A stretch of 31,967 bases of DNA from the NCBI GenBank assembly GCA_016207285.1, contig JACQPW010000073.1, positions 1 through 31,967 of the forward strand, given 5' to 3'. The stretch comes from Candidatus Kerfeldbacteria bacterium (GTDB lineage: Bacteria; Patescibacteriota; Patescibacteriia; UBA9570). This document shows positions 7,670 to 15,103 of this stretch, piece by piece. The number at the start of each line of letters is the position of its first letter. Position 1 is the stretch's first letter. The notes below the pieces were generated by a model. That model was not told where the DNA came from and ran no database searches. It saw only the letters and a list, made by a program, of their open reading frames with translations. The position numbers were made by a program, and so were the translations under genes.

Positions 7670-8863
7670 ATGTCATACGAAGGAAAGGCACCAGAGGTAA
7701 AACGACAGCCATTGCGGGTGGAAGACCAGCAAACTGGTGGTGAAGAGTTGTTGTCTCCAGAAGAACAGGTGGTGCTGGCGCTAGGTACTGAAACGACACC
7801 AGTGAACGAAAAGTTACGGACAGACCGACGGCAGTTATTTGAAGCCATGAAACTGGTTTTTTCTGATGACGACACTACAGTGGAGCAAGGTTTAGAATTA
7901 TTAATGCGCACCGAGATTACAATTAAAAATACAACCTATCGCGTAACGGATGTGATCGGTCGGGGCGCGTTTGGATTTGTCGTCGAAGTTGAACCGATCA
8001 AAACCCCCGGGGTCAAAGCAGCTTTAAAACTATCACAGCCATTTGATCGTAAAGCGCAATACTTACAGCCTGGTTCAGACCCAGAGGATTTGGTTGATTA
8101 TCCTGAGCGAGCCCGCGCCGAACATACTCGGGGATATATTCGTGAAGTGGCGGCCTTAAAGAAAATCGATGCACTGCATCACCCATCAGCGTATCCAAGC
8201 TATTATGATGCGCAGTTTATACCTAATCCAGATCAACCCGATCGTCATAAACCTGGTGAACCGGATGAGCGCATTGGAGCTCTTTTGATGGAGCGCATTG
8301 ATGGTGACAACTTACATGACTTGCTTACCGATGGCCTACGTGATGCTCCTGATGTTCTATTGGATCTGGCTGAACAGTTTGCTAAAGCCATTGCGCTGAC
8401 GCATCAGGCAGGTTTTGTGCATCGGGATATTAAACCAGCCAACGCCATGGTTGATAGTAGTGGATTGCGCATGTTAGATTTGGGTTTAGTAGCAATGCTA
8501 GAACCCAAATCTGGAAAAACAGCCACGTACCAAACGGCAGTGGAGAGTGTTGATGTAGGGACAACTGACTATATGCTGGAGACTGAAGCGGATCCGTTAA
8601 GCCCTCAGCGTGATGTGTATCAATTGGGACGCACCTTTCAGCAGTTATTTGTCGGTAAAGATTACAATCAAGCCTTGGCCATTAATGCTGCCGTCGTAAG
8701 AGCTGGTGATCCTTTAATGCAGGAATTTGGTCAACTGTTTTATAAGATGATCAAAACAGATCCTCAAGACAGACCGACCATTCAACAAGTGGTTGTAGAA
8801 TTAGATCGCTTACAAAGTGAATTAAAACAACGCACCATTCGTACTCAAATTGCTGCTAGTTAG
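7670..8863 (+). CDS. Ser/Thr protein kinase 3 of the array
   Basis: A 397-aa kinase. It has the shared tag at residues 20-30, then DRRQLFEAMKLVF, glycine loop GRGAFGFVVE (near 97), lysine in KAALKLS, catalytic loop HRDIKPAN (near 251), DLG in place of DFG (a variant common in bacterial kinases) and activation segment GTTDYMLETEA. It is the most canonical of the three in the catalytic loop. Like kinase 1 it has an insert with PNPD...GEPDxRI before the hinge, and the array-specific LGRTFQQL element in the helix after the activation segment. No membrane segment is seen. No phosphatase or FHA gene lies nearby. Confidence 0.9.
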   Translation: MSYEGKAPEVKRQPLRVEDQQTGGEELLSPEEQVVLALGTETTPVNEKLRTDRRQLFEAMKLVFSDDDTTVEQGLELLMRTEITIKNTTYRVTDVIGRGAFGFVVEVEPIKTPGVKAALKLSQPFDRKAQYLQPGSDPEDLVDYPERARAEHTRGYIREVAALKKIDALHHPSAYPSYYDAQFIPNPDQPDRHKPGEPDERIGALLMERIDGDNLHDLLTDGLRDAPDVLLDLAEQFAKAIALTHQAGFVHRDIKPANAMVDSSGLRMLDLGLVAMLEPKSGKTATYQTAVESVDVGTTDYMLETEADPLSPQRDVYQLGRTFQQLFVGKDYNQALAINAAVVRAGDPLMQEFGQLFYKMIKTDPQDRPTIQQVVVELDRLQSELKQRTIRTQIAAS

Positions 8864-8886
8864 TAGGGAGCCACTCTACCAGACGC

Positions 8887-8902
8887 GATTACAGTGGTAA
8901 TC
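8887..8902 (+). terminator. Small hairpin after the kinase operon
   Basis: GATTAC and GTAATC form a perfect 6-bp stem with loop AGTG, 23 bases after the stop of kinase 3. No proper T-run follows, so termination here is only a possibility. Confidence 0.3.
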
Positions 8903-8910
8903 AATTCTGG

Positions 8911-8962
8911 GGAGCGGGCGTTGCAGGTATCGGTGTGACACATGCAACCCCGGTTGCCCTCC
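8911..8962 (-). terminator. Stem-loop region downstream of the aminotransferase gene (HP3)
   Basis: GTTGCA (8920-8925) pairs with TGCAAC (8943-8948), extended by GGG/CCC and GGAG/CTCC across bulges. A second GTTGC (8953-8957) can pair with the same GCAAC, giving a competing hairpin. The region follows the aminotransferase stop by 15 bases on the minus strand. There is no T-run. Its position matches the stem-loops that follow the other GC-rich island genes. Confidence 0.5.
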
Positions 8963-8977
8963 TATTGTCTTGTCCGG

Positions 8978-10024
8978 CTACTGCTGCCGAACGGGCATCC
9001 ACCAGTCGGTGTCGATTCGCAGCTCCCGTGGCAGCTTGCCGAGATCGCGCACCAGCAGCGCGTTGTAGGCCGTCTGCGCCAGCATCGTGATGCGTCCCGG
9101 CGGCTGGTCATGGAACCGTCCAGGCATGGGCGTGAGCTCATGCTCGCCTTCCAGGATGATGCGCACCGGCACCACCCCTGACCACGTACCGGTGAGGAAC
9201 ACCTCGTTGGCCTGGAGCAGCAGCTCGCGCGTGACCGGAGCTTCGCGCACCTCGATGCCGAGAGACTTGAGGATCTCGATGTTGCGCCGGCGGGTGAACC
9301 CCTCCAGGATGCAGCCATCGAGCGGGGGCGCGTAGACGACGTCTTCCACCACCACAAAGATGTTGCTGCCGGTAGTCTCCTTGATGAGACCATCGAGACC
9401 GTACTGCAGCACTTCGACAGCGCCGAACTTCCCCGCCAGCTTCTTCCACTTGTAGCCGAGTCCGTAGTTCATCACGGACTTGACCATCGGGAAGCCGCAG
9501 CGTGGATCCGCTCGGCAGAACACCTGCGGACCAGGCGCCCAGATGGTGACGCCGGTCTTCACCGTGTCACCCAGGTAGGGCGTCTTGTCCCGACTGATGA
9601 TGATCAGCAAGGGTCCCTGGCTCGACCCGACGCCGAGTTCGCAGGAACCTTCGCCCAGCCACGGCCGCAGGTACATCGGGTGCGCCGGGTTGAGTTCGGC
9701 CAGATTGCTCCTGCCGACCTGGCGCAGGCCGTGCCGGAACAGGTCGTTGGTCGGACCCGTGCCTTCCGTCAGCATGCCCGTGGTGATGCCACCGCGGATC
9801 AGCCGGTTGTGATGCTCGTTGGGGAAGAGCACGTTCCAGATTCCGTCGATCGCCCGCACCATCTGCATCCCTTCGATCACGCCCGTTGCGTAGTGCAGCG
9901 GGTGAGCGCCGAGGTGGATGCCCTGACTGTGCGTATCGACCAGCCTACCCTGATGTTCTCCATCAGCCACGAAGGCGCGGCTGTGGACGACATCGTGTCG
10001 TAAACCGAGTGGCGTTTTTGCCAT
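8978..10024 (-). CDS. ilvE: Branched-chain amino acid aminotransferase (PLP fold type IV), GC-rich island 2
   Basis: Catalyses reversible transfer of an amino group between Leu, Ile or Val and 2-oxoglutarate. The 348-aa length fits the family. Visible landmarks are the N-terminal HPLHYATGVIEG region, the PLP lysine in MVKSVMNYG (near residue 180), the IKETTGSNIFVV block (near 212) that corresponds to the family E-x-x-SN motif, and the C-terminal LTGTWSGVVPV. GC content is high (40 of 60 at 9001-9060), in contrast to the kinases and methyltransferase beside it. An SD (GGAGG, 10040-10036) precedes the ATG at 11 bases. No other branched-chain pathway gene is visible, so it may work in catabolism or salvage. 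A related D-amino acid aminotransferase activity cannot be excluded. Confidence 0.88.
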   Translation of the reverse strand: MAKTPLGLRHDVVHSRAFVADGEHQGRLVDTHSQGIHLGAHPLHYATGVIEGMQMVRAIDGIWNVLFPNEHHNRLIRGGITTGMLTEGTGPTNDLFRHGLRQVGRSNLAELNPAHPMYLRPWLGEGSCELGVGSSQGPLLIIISRDKTPYLGDTVKTGVTIWAPGPQVFCRADPRCGFPMVKSVMNYGLGYKWKKLAGKFGAVEVLQYGLDGLIKETTGSNIFVVVEDVVYAPPLDGCILEGFTRRRNIEILKSLGIEVREAPVTRELLLQANEVFLTGTWSGVVPVRIILEGEHELTPMPGRFHDQPPGRITMLAQTAYNALLVRDLGKLPRELRIDTDWWMPVRQQ

Positions 10025-10047
10025 GTTTTCAAAGACCTCCGGTCAGC

Positions 10048-10076
10048 ACCTTACACTACTTTGTGCTATCCTGCAA
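10048..10076 (-). promoter_or_regulatory. Promoter of the aminotransferase gene
   Basis: On the minus strand TTGCAG (10076-10071), a 17-base spacer and TAAGGT (10053-10048). The predicted start near 10041 puts the SD at the very 5' end of the mRNA. It overlaps the divergent promoter of the methyltransferase. Confidence 0.45.
10064..10072 (+). promoter_or_regulatory. Extended -10 promoter of the methyltransferase gene
   Basis: TGC followed by TATCCT (10067-10072). The predicted start near 10079 gives a leader of about seven bases before the ATG at 10086. It lies within the divergent aminotransferase promoter, so the two should compete for polymerase. Confidence 0.45.
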
Positions 10077-10085
10077 AGTGAATCT

Positions 10086-10673
10086 ATGACGATATTGAAT
10101 CTACTCCACATTGCCATTTTGTTACTTCTCTGTGGCTTTTTGCTGCGTATGATTTATAAGCTATGGCCACTAGTACGTTATGCTCGCCAACCCTTACCGT
10201 TTATCCCTATCTCCTCCAAGTCAGCCAAGACCATTGCCCAATTACCAGAGTTACAAGGTAAGCAAAAAATAGTTGATCTCGGTTGTGGTCGCGGACACTT
10301 ATTAGCTGCTATCCGGAAGCATCATCCCACCACCGAACTATTTGGCGTGGAATATAACTCCTCACTACTGACTCCTTACTCCTTATTCTTCTACAAACGA
10401 AAAAACATTACTGTTACTCATGGTGATATGTTTACTTACGATATTTCCCAAATGGATGCCATTGTCGGTTGGTGGATACCAAAATTTTGTGAGCGACTGC
10501 TCCCTAAATTTGTCGCCGAGTGTAAACCCGGCTGCGTCATTGTGAGCACTATGTTTCCCCTGCCAGCACATCCCCGGTTCACCGAACGGGTGGTGCAAGT
10601 TGGTAAGGAAAGGGTTTACGTTTACTTCATTACCCCACCCGCCCTTCGAAACTCAGGACACCCTCCCCTCTAA
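10086..10673 (+). CDS. Membrane-anchored class I SAM-dependent methyltransferase
   Basis: A 195-aa protein. A single N-terminal membrane helix (residues 5-22, NLLHIAILLLLCGFLL) is followed by a Rossmann-type methyltransferase domain with motif I IVDLGCGRGHL (near 62) and an acidic motif II ending ELFGVEY. The substrate is unknown. The ATG at 10086 is preferred over an in-frame ATG at 10023, because the putative extended -10 lies between them and the 10023 start would run through the aminotransferase leader. The last dozen residues (TPPALRNSGHPPL) are encoded by a GC-rich palindromic repeat, which suggests the original C-terminus was altered by a repeat insertion. Confidence 0.75.
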   Translation: MTILNLLHIAILLLLCGFLLRMIYKLWPLVRYARQPLPFIPISSKSAKTIAQLPELQGKQKIVDLGCGRGHLLAAIRKHHPTTELFGVEYNSSLLTPYSLFFYKRKNITVTHGDMFTYDISQMDAIVGWWIPKFCERLLPKFVAECKPGCVIVSTMFPLPAHPRFTERVVQVGKERVYVYFITPPALRNSGHPPL

Positions 10674-10684
10674 GGGGTAGGGTT
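10659..10684 (+). repeat. GC-rich palindrome at the left of the DUF559 gene, also a likely terminator
   Basis: CCCTCCCCT (10661-10669) pairs with AGGGGTAGGG (10673-10682, one mismatch or bulge) and is followed by TTTT, so it can terminate the methyltransferase transcript. Its left arm CACCCTCCCC (10659-10668) is an exact inverted copy of GGGGAGGGTG at 11215-11224. The DUF559 gene lies between the two. Confidence 0.6.
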
Positions 10685-10685
10685 T

Positions 10686-11099
10686 TCATATAAAATGTTT
10701 CCCAACCCATACCTCCCCTTTTATCTCCTCCTCAAAGGAGTGGGAAATACTCTTCAGAACAGTCTCAATATCTGTAAAAACTTGTTCATTCGTAAAACGC
10801 AGCACTGTATACCCATGCTCTTGCAACATCGTGTCTCTTCTGTGGTCTTGTGCTTGTTGATCAGTATGAATACCACCATCAACCTCAATCACCAGTTTCA
10901 GTGAATGACAGTAAAAATCAACAATAAAATTATACAACGCAAATTGACGACGAAATTTATAGCCATCCAGTTGTTTACCTTTCAAACGTTGCCACAGCTG
11001 TTGTTCAGCCGGTGTCGGACGGAGCCGTAATTGTTTAGCCGCCCAAGTAATTTGACGGTGTTGTCTAATGAGATGTGGAAGTTGCGGTCTAATAAACAT
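10686..11099 (-). CDS. DUF559 (Vsr-like, PD-(D/E)XK fold) endonuclease-domain protein
   Basis: A 137-aa protein typical of DUF559. Its features are the N-terminal LRLRPTPAEQQLWQRLK, then GYKFRRQFALYNFIVDFY, then LVIEVDGGIHTDQQAQDHRRD with the putative catalytic Asp/Glu residues, and the closing VLRFTNEQVF. These proteins resemble the very-short-patch repair nuclease fold; their biological role is unknown. The C-terminal tail (EEEIKGEVWVGKHFI) is encoded by CT-rich repeat sequence. The gene sits between inverted GC-rich repeats (10659-10668 and 11215-11224), suggesting it moved as a unit or is associated with the palindromes. No SD is seen; a hairpin lies just before the ATG. Confidence 0.85.
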   Translation of the reverse strand: MFIRPQLPHLIRQHRQITWAAKQLRLRPTPAEQQLWQRLKGKQLDGYKFRRQFALYNFIVDFYCHSLKLVIEVDGGIHTDQQAQDHRRDTMLQEHGYTVLRFTNEQVFTDIETVLKSISHSFEEEIKGEVWVGKHFI

Positions 11100-11104
11100 A
11101 AATA

Positions 11105-11121
11105 AGCGCCCCGGTGGCGCT
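11105..11121 (-). promoter_or_regulatory. Hairpin immediately upstream of the DUF559 start
   Basis: AGCGCC and GGCGCT form a perfect 6-bp stem with a 5-base loop, five bases before the ATG at 11099. On the minus strand TTATTT follows, so it could act as a weak terminator or hinder ribosome access. Function not established. Confidence 0.35.
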
Positions 11122-11185
11122 CTCTAATAGGTACGTTATCACAATTTAATAATAAGATCAAGCCTGCCTGCCTGTGATTCCTACT

Positions 11186-11224
11186 CCCTCCACTCCTTCA
11201 GAGGAGGGAGGGCTGGGGAGGGTG
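11186..11224. repeat. GC-rich palindrome at the right of the DUF559 gene
   Basis: CCCTCCACTCCT (11186-11197) pairs with AGGAGGGAGGG (11202-11212) with one bulged base and loop TCAG. It is followed by GGGGAGGGTG, the inverted partner of 10659-10668. The same hairpin with a different loop occurs at 13359-13383, so this is a dispersed repeat. Confidence 0.65.
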
Positions 11225-11258
11225 GTATGAATGAGGAGAGGTGTGGTGAGGGGGCAGT

Positions 11259-11287
11259 TTGTCCTCAATTCCATATAGTCCTATACT
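11259..11287 (+). promoter_or_regulatory. Promoter of the duplicated-domain lipoprotein gene
   Basis: TTGTCC (11259-11264), a 17-base spacer and TATACT (11282-11287). The box ends eight bases before the ATG at 11296, predicting a leaderless mRNA and fixing the start codon. Confidence 0.7.
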
Positions 11288-11295
11288 ACCTGTAT

Positions 11296-13320
11296 ATGAA
11301 AAAACTATTTTTTGGCTTAGGCATCACCCTGGCCTTACTGGGTGCGGGTTGTTTACCCGATAAAAACATTCCGAGTACCAATAGTACCGTGAGTGATACA
11401 GTCAATTTCACGTCGGATGAAATTGCCACCATCATGCTCTACGAGGTAGACGTGTTAGGACGAGTATTTGCCGTTCGTCCCGCGGTGGTTCAATTTAATG
11501 GTCAGTTGGATGAGGCAAATGATGGTTCAGACTATTATGTGGCTCGCAACTGGCTTGATGAGTTAACCGGTAAAACAGCCATGTCTGAAGCGGTCACAAA
11601 ATATGTCAGTGTTGACCAAGCAGAAGCCCAAATCATTGAACTGGCTGGAGACAATGAGCGTTTGCAAGCTCCTCAACCAGTGGGTGACACGTGGGTGGTT
11701 TATGCCACGCCAGCTAGTGAAACTGAATCGGCCAGTGTAACGTATCGCATGACTATTGAACAGTACGGTGTGCGGATTACGGTATTTGATCGTGGCACTG
11801 ACACCCAAGCAGATTTATTAGAGTTAGCCAACGATTTAGCCGCGACCCAATTGACTAAATTTGGCGGTGCATTAGTGCTCGGTGCAACGCTCACGGACAA
11901 TGCTGCAATCGATTATCTACCGACGAATGTAGTCGGAGCAGATTATATGGGTACTAGTTTTGTGACTGCCGAACAATGGTTAGGCACAATCTATGATATG
12001 GATTCCGAAGGAGTTGATGGTTTTGTAACCGGCGGCATTCGTCGCTGGCAGTTGCAAAGCCGGCCGAATGAAGTGGTTGAAGTAGTGGTGCTCGAGATGG
12101 AATCTGACGAAGCCGCGGCCGAGTATATCGCCGGTTTTTTACCCAGTTTGCCTGATGCGACGGAAATAGCGCTGCCAGCATCCATTGCCGATCAAGCCGA
12201 TGCCGTGGTGAATGCGGATGCTGAATTAGTAGAGTTGCAAGCCAGCCAAGATAATTACATTATCGATATCTCAATTTTTGCTCCGCTAGATGTAGCCGAT
12301 CTTACTGCTGCACAGGATGAGTTAGTGACCATTGCTGAAGAAGTGTTGACTGGTTCCGTTACTTCTACGACCACGACTACCACCACAACGGTGTCAGAAT
12401 ACCCTGATATGACTGCTGATCAGTTAGCACTGGCATTGTTCACACCAGATGATGTGGCCGCTGCAGTAAGTGACGCGCATGCCCTGCCGCTCGAATTTAA
12501 TGGTCAGCTTGATCCAAATTTAAAGGACTACAATTTTTATCTTGGTCAGCTGTGGAATGATGCTGATTCCAACCGGTTATTGGCCACGGCGATCACACAG
12601 TATACCTCGCCTGAAGCGGCCGAAGCCAATGTAGATGAACTGTCGGCTGACTGTAATCTTGACCTCACTGGTGACATCGGTGACGTGCTGTACATTTGTT
12701 ACGACGACCCGTTGATTTATTACGGTGGTCCATCTGATCCAGCCGTGATGGTGTATCGCTTTACGGTAGGTCAATATGGTGTGCGCATTGATCTCACGGA
12801 TACGGGTGATGTGGCAGATGAAGACTCGGTGATTTATGATCGGTTAGATGAAATCATCTCTGCATTGGCCCTGGCTCTGGAAGCTCGTTTGCAAGCTGTA
12901 CTGGGTGATGAAACGATAGCGCTCACTGTTACCCCCTCCGTGACCACATTGCCAAGTGCATTAGATGGAACAACTGTGGTGGGCACCGGTGCCTTAACAG
13001 CCGAGGAATGGATGACACTCACTGGAGATGATGTCTCTGAATTGAATGGATTTACCAGCGGAGCTGTTCGACGTTTTCAAATTGATGAACGACCTAATGA
13101 AGTGCTCGAGGTGATTGTGATGGAATTTGCTACGGCCGAGCAAGCCGAAGCGCTGGCGGCGGATTTTGAGGATAGATCAGCCGATAGCGGGATTGCGGAA
13201 ACGCAAGGTGTCAAAGACTACTTTTTCTATGACATCAGTATTTTCTCACCGTTCGGTGAACTGGATACCGCCGCAGCCGATGCGGATCTGGCCACCTTTC
13301 GATCTGTGATTTTAGAGTAA
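11296..13320 (+). CDS. Lipoprotein with two tandem copies of an unknown domain
   Basis: A 674-aa exported protein of unknown function. The N-terminus MKKLFFGLGITLALLGAGC is a lipoprotein signal with the lipobox LGAGC, which supports the ATG at 11296 rather than an in-frame ATG at 11227. Two homologous units follow: FNGQLDEANDGSDYY matches FNGQLDPNLKDYNFY, and RRWQLQSRPNEVVEVVVLE matches RRFQIDERPNEVLEVIVME. They are joined by a linker containing a run of eight Thr. The sequence is strongly acidic, as expected for a surface protein. I recognise no family. It is monocistronic, between two GC-rich palindromic repeats. Confidence 0.83.
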   Translation: MKKLFFGLGITLALLGAGCLPDKNIPSTNSTVSDTVNFTSDEIATIMLYEVDVLGRVFAVRPAVVQFNGQLDEANDGSDYYVARNWLDELTGKTAMSEAVTKYVSVDQAEAQIIELAGDNERLQAPQPVGDTWVVYATPASETESASVTYRMTIEQYGVRITVFDRGTDTQADLLELANDLAATQLTKFGGALVLGATLTDNAAIDYLPTNVVGADYMGTSFVTAEQWLGTIYDMDSEGVDGFVTGGIRRWQLQSRPNEVVEVVVLEMESDEAAAEYIAGFLPSLPDATEIALPASIADQADAVVNADAELVELQASQDNYIIDISIFAPLDVADLTAAQDELVTIAEEVLTGSVTSTTTTTTTTVSEYPDMTADQLALALFTPDDVAAAVSDAHALPLEFNGQLDPNLKDYNFYLGQLWNDADSNRLLATAITQYTSPEAAEANVDELSADCNLDLTGDIGDVLYICYDDPLIYYGGPSDPAVMVYRFTVGQYGVRIDLTDTGDVADEDSVIYDRLDEIISALALALEARLQAVLGDETIALTVTPSVTTLPSALDGTTVVGTGALTAEEWMTLTGDDVSELNGFTSGAVRRFQIDERPNEVLEVIVMEFATAEQAEALAADFEDRSADSGIAETQGVKDYFFYDISIFSPFGELDTAAADADLATFRSVILE

Positions 13321-13399
13321 CACCTACCCCGTTTTTTACCTCCCTCTACTCCTAACCCCCTCCACTCCTTTTTGAGGAGGGAGGGACGGGGTGGGAGGT
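13321..13399. repeat. GC-rich nested palindrome downstream of the lipoprotein gene
   Basis: The element opens with CACCTACCCC, as at 1825. Outer arms ACCTCCC (13338-13344) and GGGAGGT (13393-13399) enclose CCCTCCACTCCT...AGGAGGGAGGG, the same hairpin as at 11186. It begins directly after the stop codon and may terminate the lipoprotein mRNA. With the repeats at 1823, 10659 and 11186 it makes four members in this window. Confidence 0.65.
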
Positions 13400-13409
13400 A
13401 TTATTTTGG

Positions 13410-13459
13410 TTGACTTTTCCCGGTTTTTCTATAAGGTGTCTTAGCTTGCATCCCGCAAG
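13410..13459 (+). promoter_or_regulatory. Probable promoter and 5' hairpin of the aminopeptidase gene
   Basis: TTGACT (13410-13415), 16 bases, then TAAGGT (13432-13437), the same -10 hexamer as at the aminotransferase. The predicted start near 13444 is followed at once by a hairpin, CTTGC-ATCCC-GCAAG (13445-13459), which could stabilise the 5' end. The leader of about 65 bases contrasts with the leaderless host genes. Nothing else is seen in the 13400-13508 gap. Confidence 0.45.
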
Positions 13460-13508
13460 TTGTTCCTAGAAAACTCGACTAGTCTACCCCCCAACCCCTA
13501 GGTGTCCC

Positions 13509-15080
13509 ATGATCGCAGGATCTTCTGGTTCTCGGCTCCCCATCAACGTGGCTTTCGCCACCACCCGCGCCGACGGCAAGGTCGTTCCGCTCTACCACCT
13601 CTACACCGGTGGACCGGATGACGGCGCCTTCAAGCGGGCTGTGGACGACGGCATCGTCACGGGCAAGGGGCACGACATCAACGTCGTGGACTCCGGTGGC
13701 AGCAAGCTCGTCATCGTCAACGTCGGCAAGCAGGCGGACCTGACGTCGGACGACCTGCGCATGGCCGCGGGCTACGCCTGCGGCTGGCTGCGCAGCCACA
13801 CCAAGCTGCCGCGCCAGGCCGGGCTGTTCGTCAGCCAGGCTGCCATCGCCAACGGCGAGGTTCAGCTCCTCGTCGAGGGCTGGGAGCTGCGCAACGATTC
13901 GGTCAAGCGCAACCCCAAGGCGCGCCAGGCCGAGACCGCCGTCACGCTCCACATCGTCGCCAACTCGCGCACCAAGGGCGATGGGCTCGAGCAGCAGGTC
14001 CAGCGTGGCCAGCTCATCGGCAAGTACGCCCGGTGGGTGCGGCACATCGGCAACCTGCGCGCCAGTGAATCCCCGCCGCACGTCCTCGCCAGCGATATCC
14101 GCCGGCTGCTGGTGGGTCTGAAGGGCGTCAGCTATCCCTGCGGGAGCGTGCTCAACGAGGCCTTCTACGAGGGCAACGATCACCCGCACAACAATCGCCG
14201 CTTCGGCAGCTTCCTGTCCGTGGCAGTCGGTTCGGAGGAGCGGCCCCACGGCGTGCTGGCACACTACAAATGCGGCCGGCCTGGTGCCAAGACGGTCGCC
14301 ATCGTCGGCAAGGGCGTGGCGTTCGACACTGGCGGTCTGCTGCGCAAGCCGGGACCCGAGGCCATGAACGACATGTTCCTGGACGACCTCGGCGCCGAGG
14401 AGGCTACCGCGCTGTTCGCCTTCCTGGCGGAGTGCGGGGCGCCGTTCAACCTGGTGCTGATGGTGAACTTCACCTACAACATGGATGGCACGTTCCCGCG
14501 GGACATCATCACCGCGCGCAACGGCATGCTCATCGAGGTGAACCACACCGACGCCGAAGGGCGACTGACGCTGATCGATGGCAATGACTTCGTCGTCGAG
14601 CGGTTCAAGCCGGACTTCGTCATCGACATTGCCACCCTCACCGGGGCGGCGATGACGGCGCTGGGCGGCCGCGTGGCCATGTTCAGCTCGGACAAGGCCG
14701 ACCAGCCGATGTCCGCGCTGTACGACGCCATCACGAAGTCGGGCATCGGCTTCTGGCCCATGCCCATGCCGTTCAACCAGGCGAGTCTGCTGGACAGCGA
14801 CGAAGCCGACCTGGTGAACACCGACCTGACCAAGAAGTACGGCTGCGGTACGGCGGCGCTGTTCCTGGCCCTGGCTCTGGCCGAGACCAACCGGCGCTGC
14901 AGCACCAGGACGGTGCTCTGGCACATGGACATCGCCGGCATGATGGAGGTGGGCAAGCCGAAGGGCTACCAGATCCCCGGCGCGGATCCCATGAGCTTCA
15001 TCGGCCTGGCCTATGGTCTGCTCGCCCTGGCGCAGCGGCGCAAGCTGCTGGCGCCGCTGCCGGTCAAGAAGACGAAGTAG
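13509..15080 (+). CDS. pepA: Leucyl aminopeptidase, peptidase family M17, GC-rich island 3
   Basis: A cytosolic hexameric metallo-exopeptidase that releases N-terminal residues, here 523 aa, normal for the family. The catalytic domain has GKGVAFDTGG (near residue 268; Lys and Asp metal ligands), NHTDAEGRLTL (near 345; Asp/Glu ligands and the catalytic Arg; the family form is NTDAEGRL) and VIDIATLTGA. The N-terminal 170 residues form the usual non-catalytic domain. GC is high (41 of 60 at 14281-14340) and codons end in C or G, unlike the flanking genes. The SD is weak (AGGTG). Long antisense frames over it are GC artefacts. The symbol follows family convention; substrate preference is untested. 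Confidence 0.9.
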   Translation: MIAGSSGSRLPINVAFATTRADGKVVPLYHLYTGGPDDGAFKRAVDDGIVTGKGHDINVVDSGGSKLVIVNVGKQADLTSDDLRMAAGYACGWLRSHTKLPRQAGLFVSQAAIANGEVQLLVEGWELRNDSVKRNPKARQAETAVTLHIVANSRTKGDGLEQQVQRGQLIGKYARWVRHIGNLRASESPPHVLASDIRRLLVGLKGVSYPCGSVLNEAFYEGNDHPHNNRRFGSFLSVAVGSEERPHGVLAHYKCGRPGAKTVAIVGKGVAFDTGGLLRKPGPEAMNDMFLDDLGAEEATALFAFLAECGAPFNLVLMVNFTYNMDGTFPRDIITARNGMLIEVNHTDAEGRLTLIDGNDFVVERFKPDFVIDIATLTGAAMTALGGRVAMFSSDKADQPMSALYDAITKSGIGFWPMPMPFNQASLLDSDEADLVNTDLTKKYGCGTAALFLALALAETNRRCSTRTVLWHMDIAGMMEVGKPKGYQIPGADPMSFIGLAYGLLALAQRRKLLAPLPVKKTK

Positions 15081-15103
15081 TAGCGAGGAGGAAGGAGGAA
15101 CAC

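Noticed and set aside
11227..11295. Upstream ATG at 11227 as start of the duplicated-domain lipoprotein
   Set aside because: The extra 23 residues precede the signal peptide and span the promoter. The ATG at 11296 begins a clean lipoprotein signal eight bases after TATACT.
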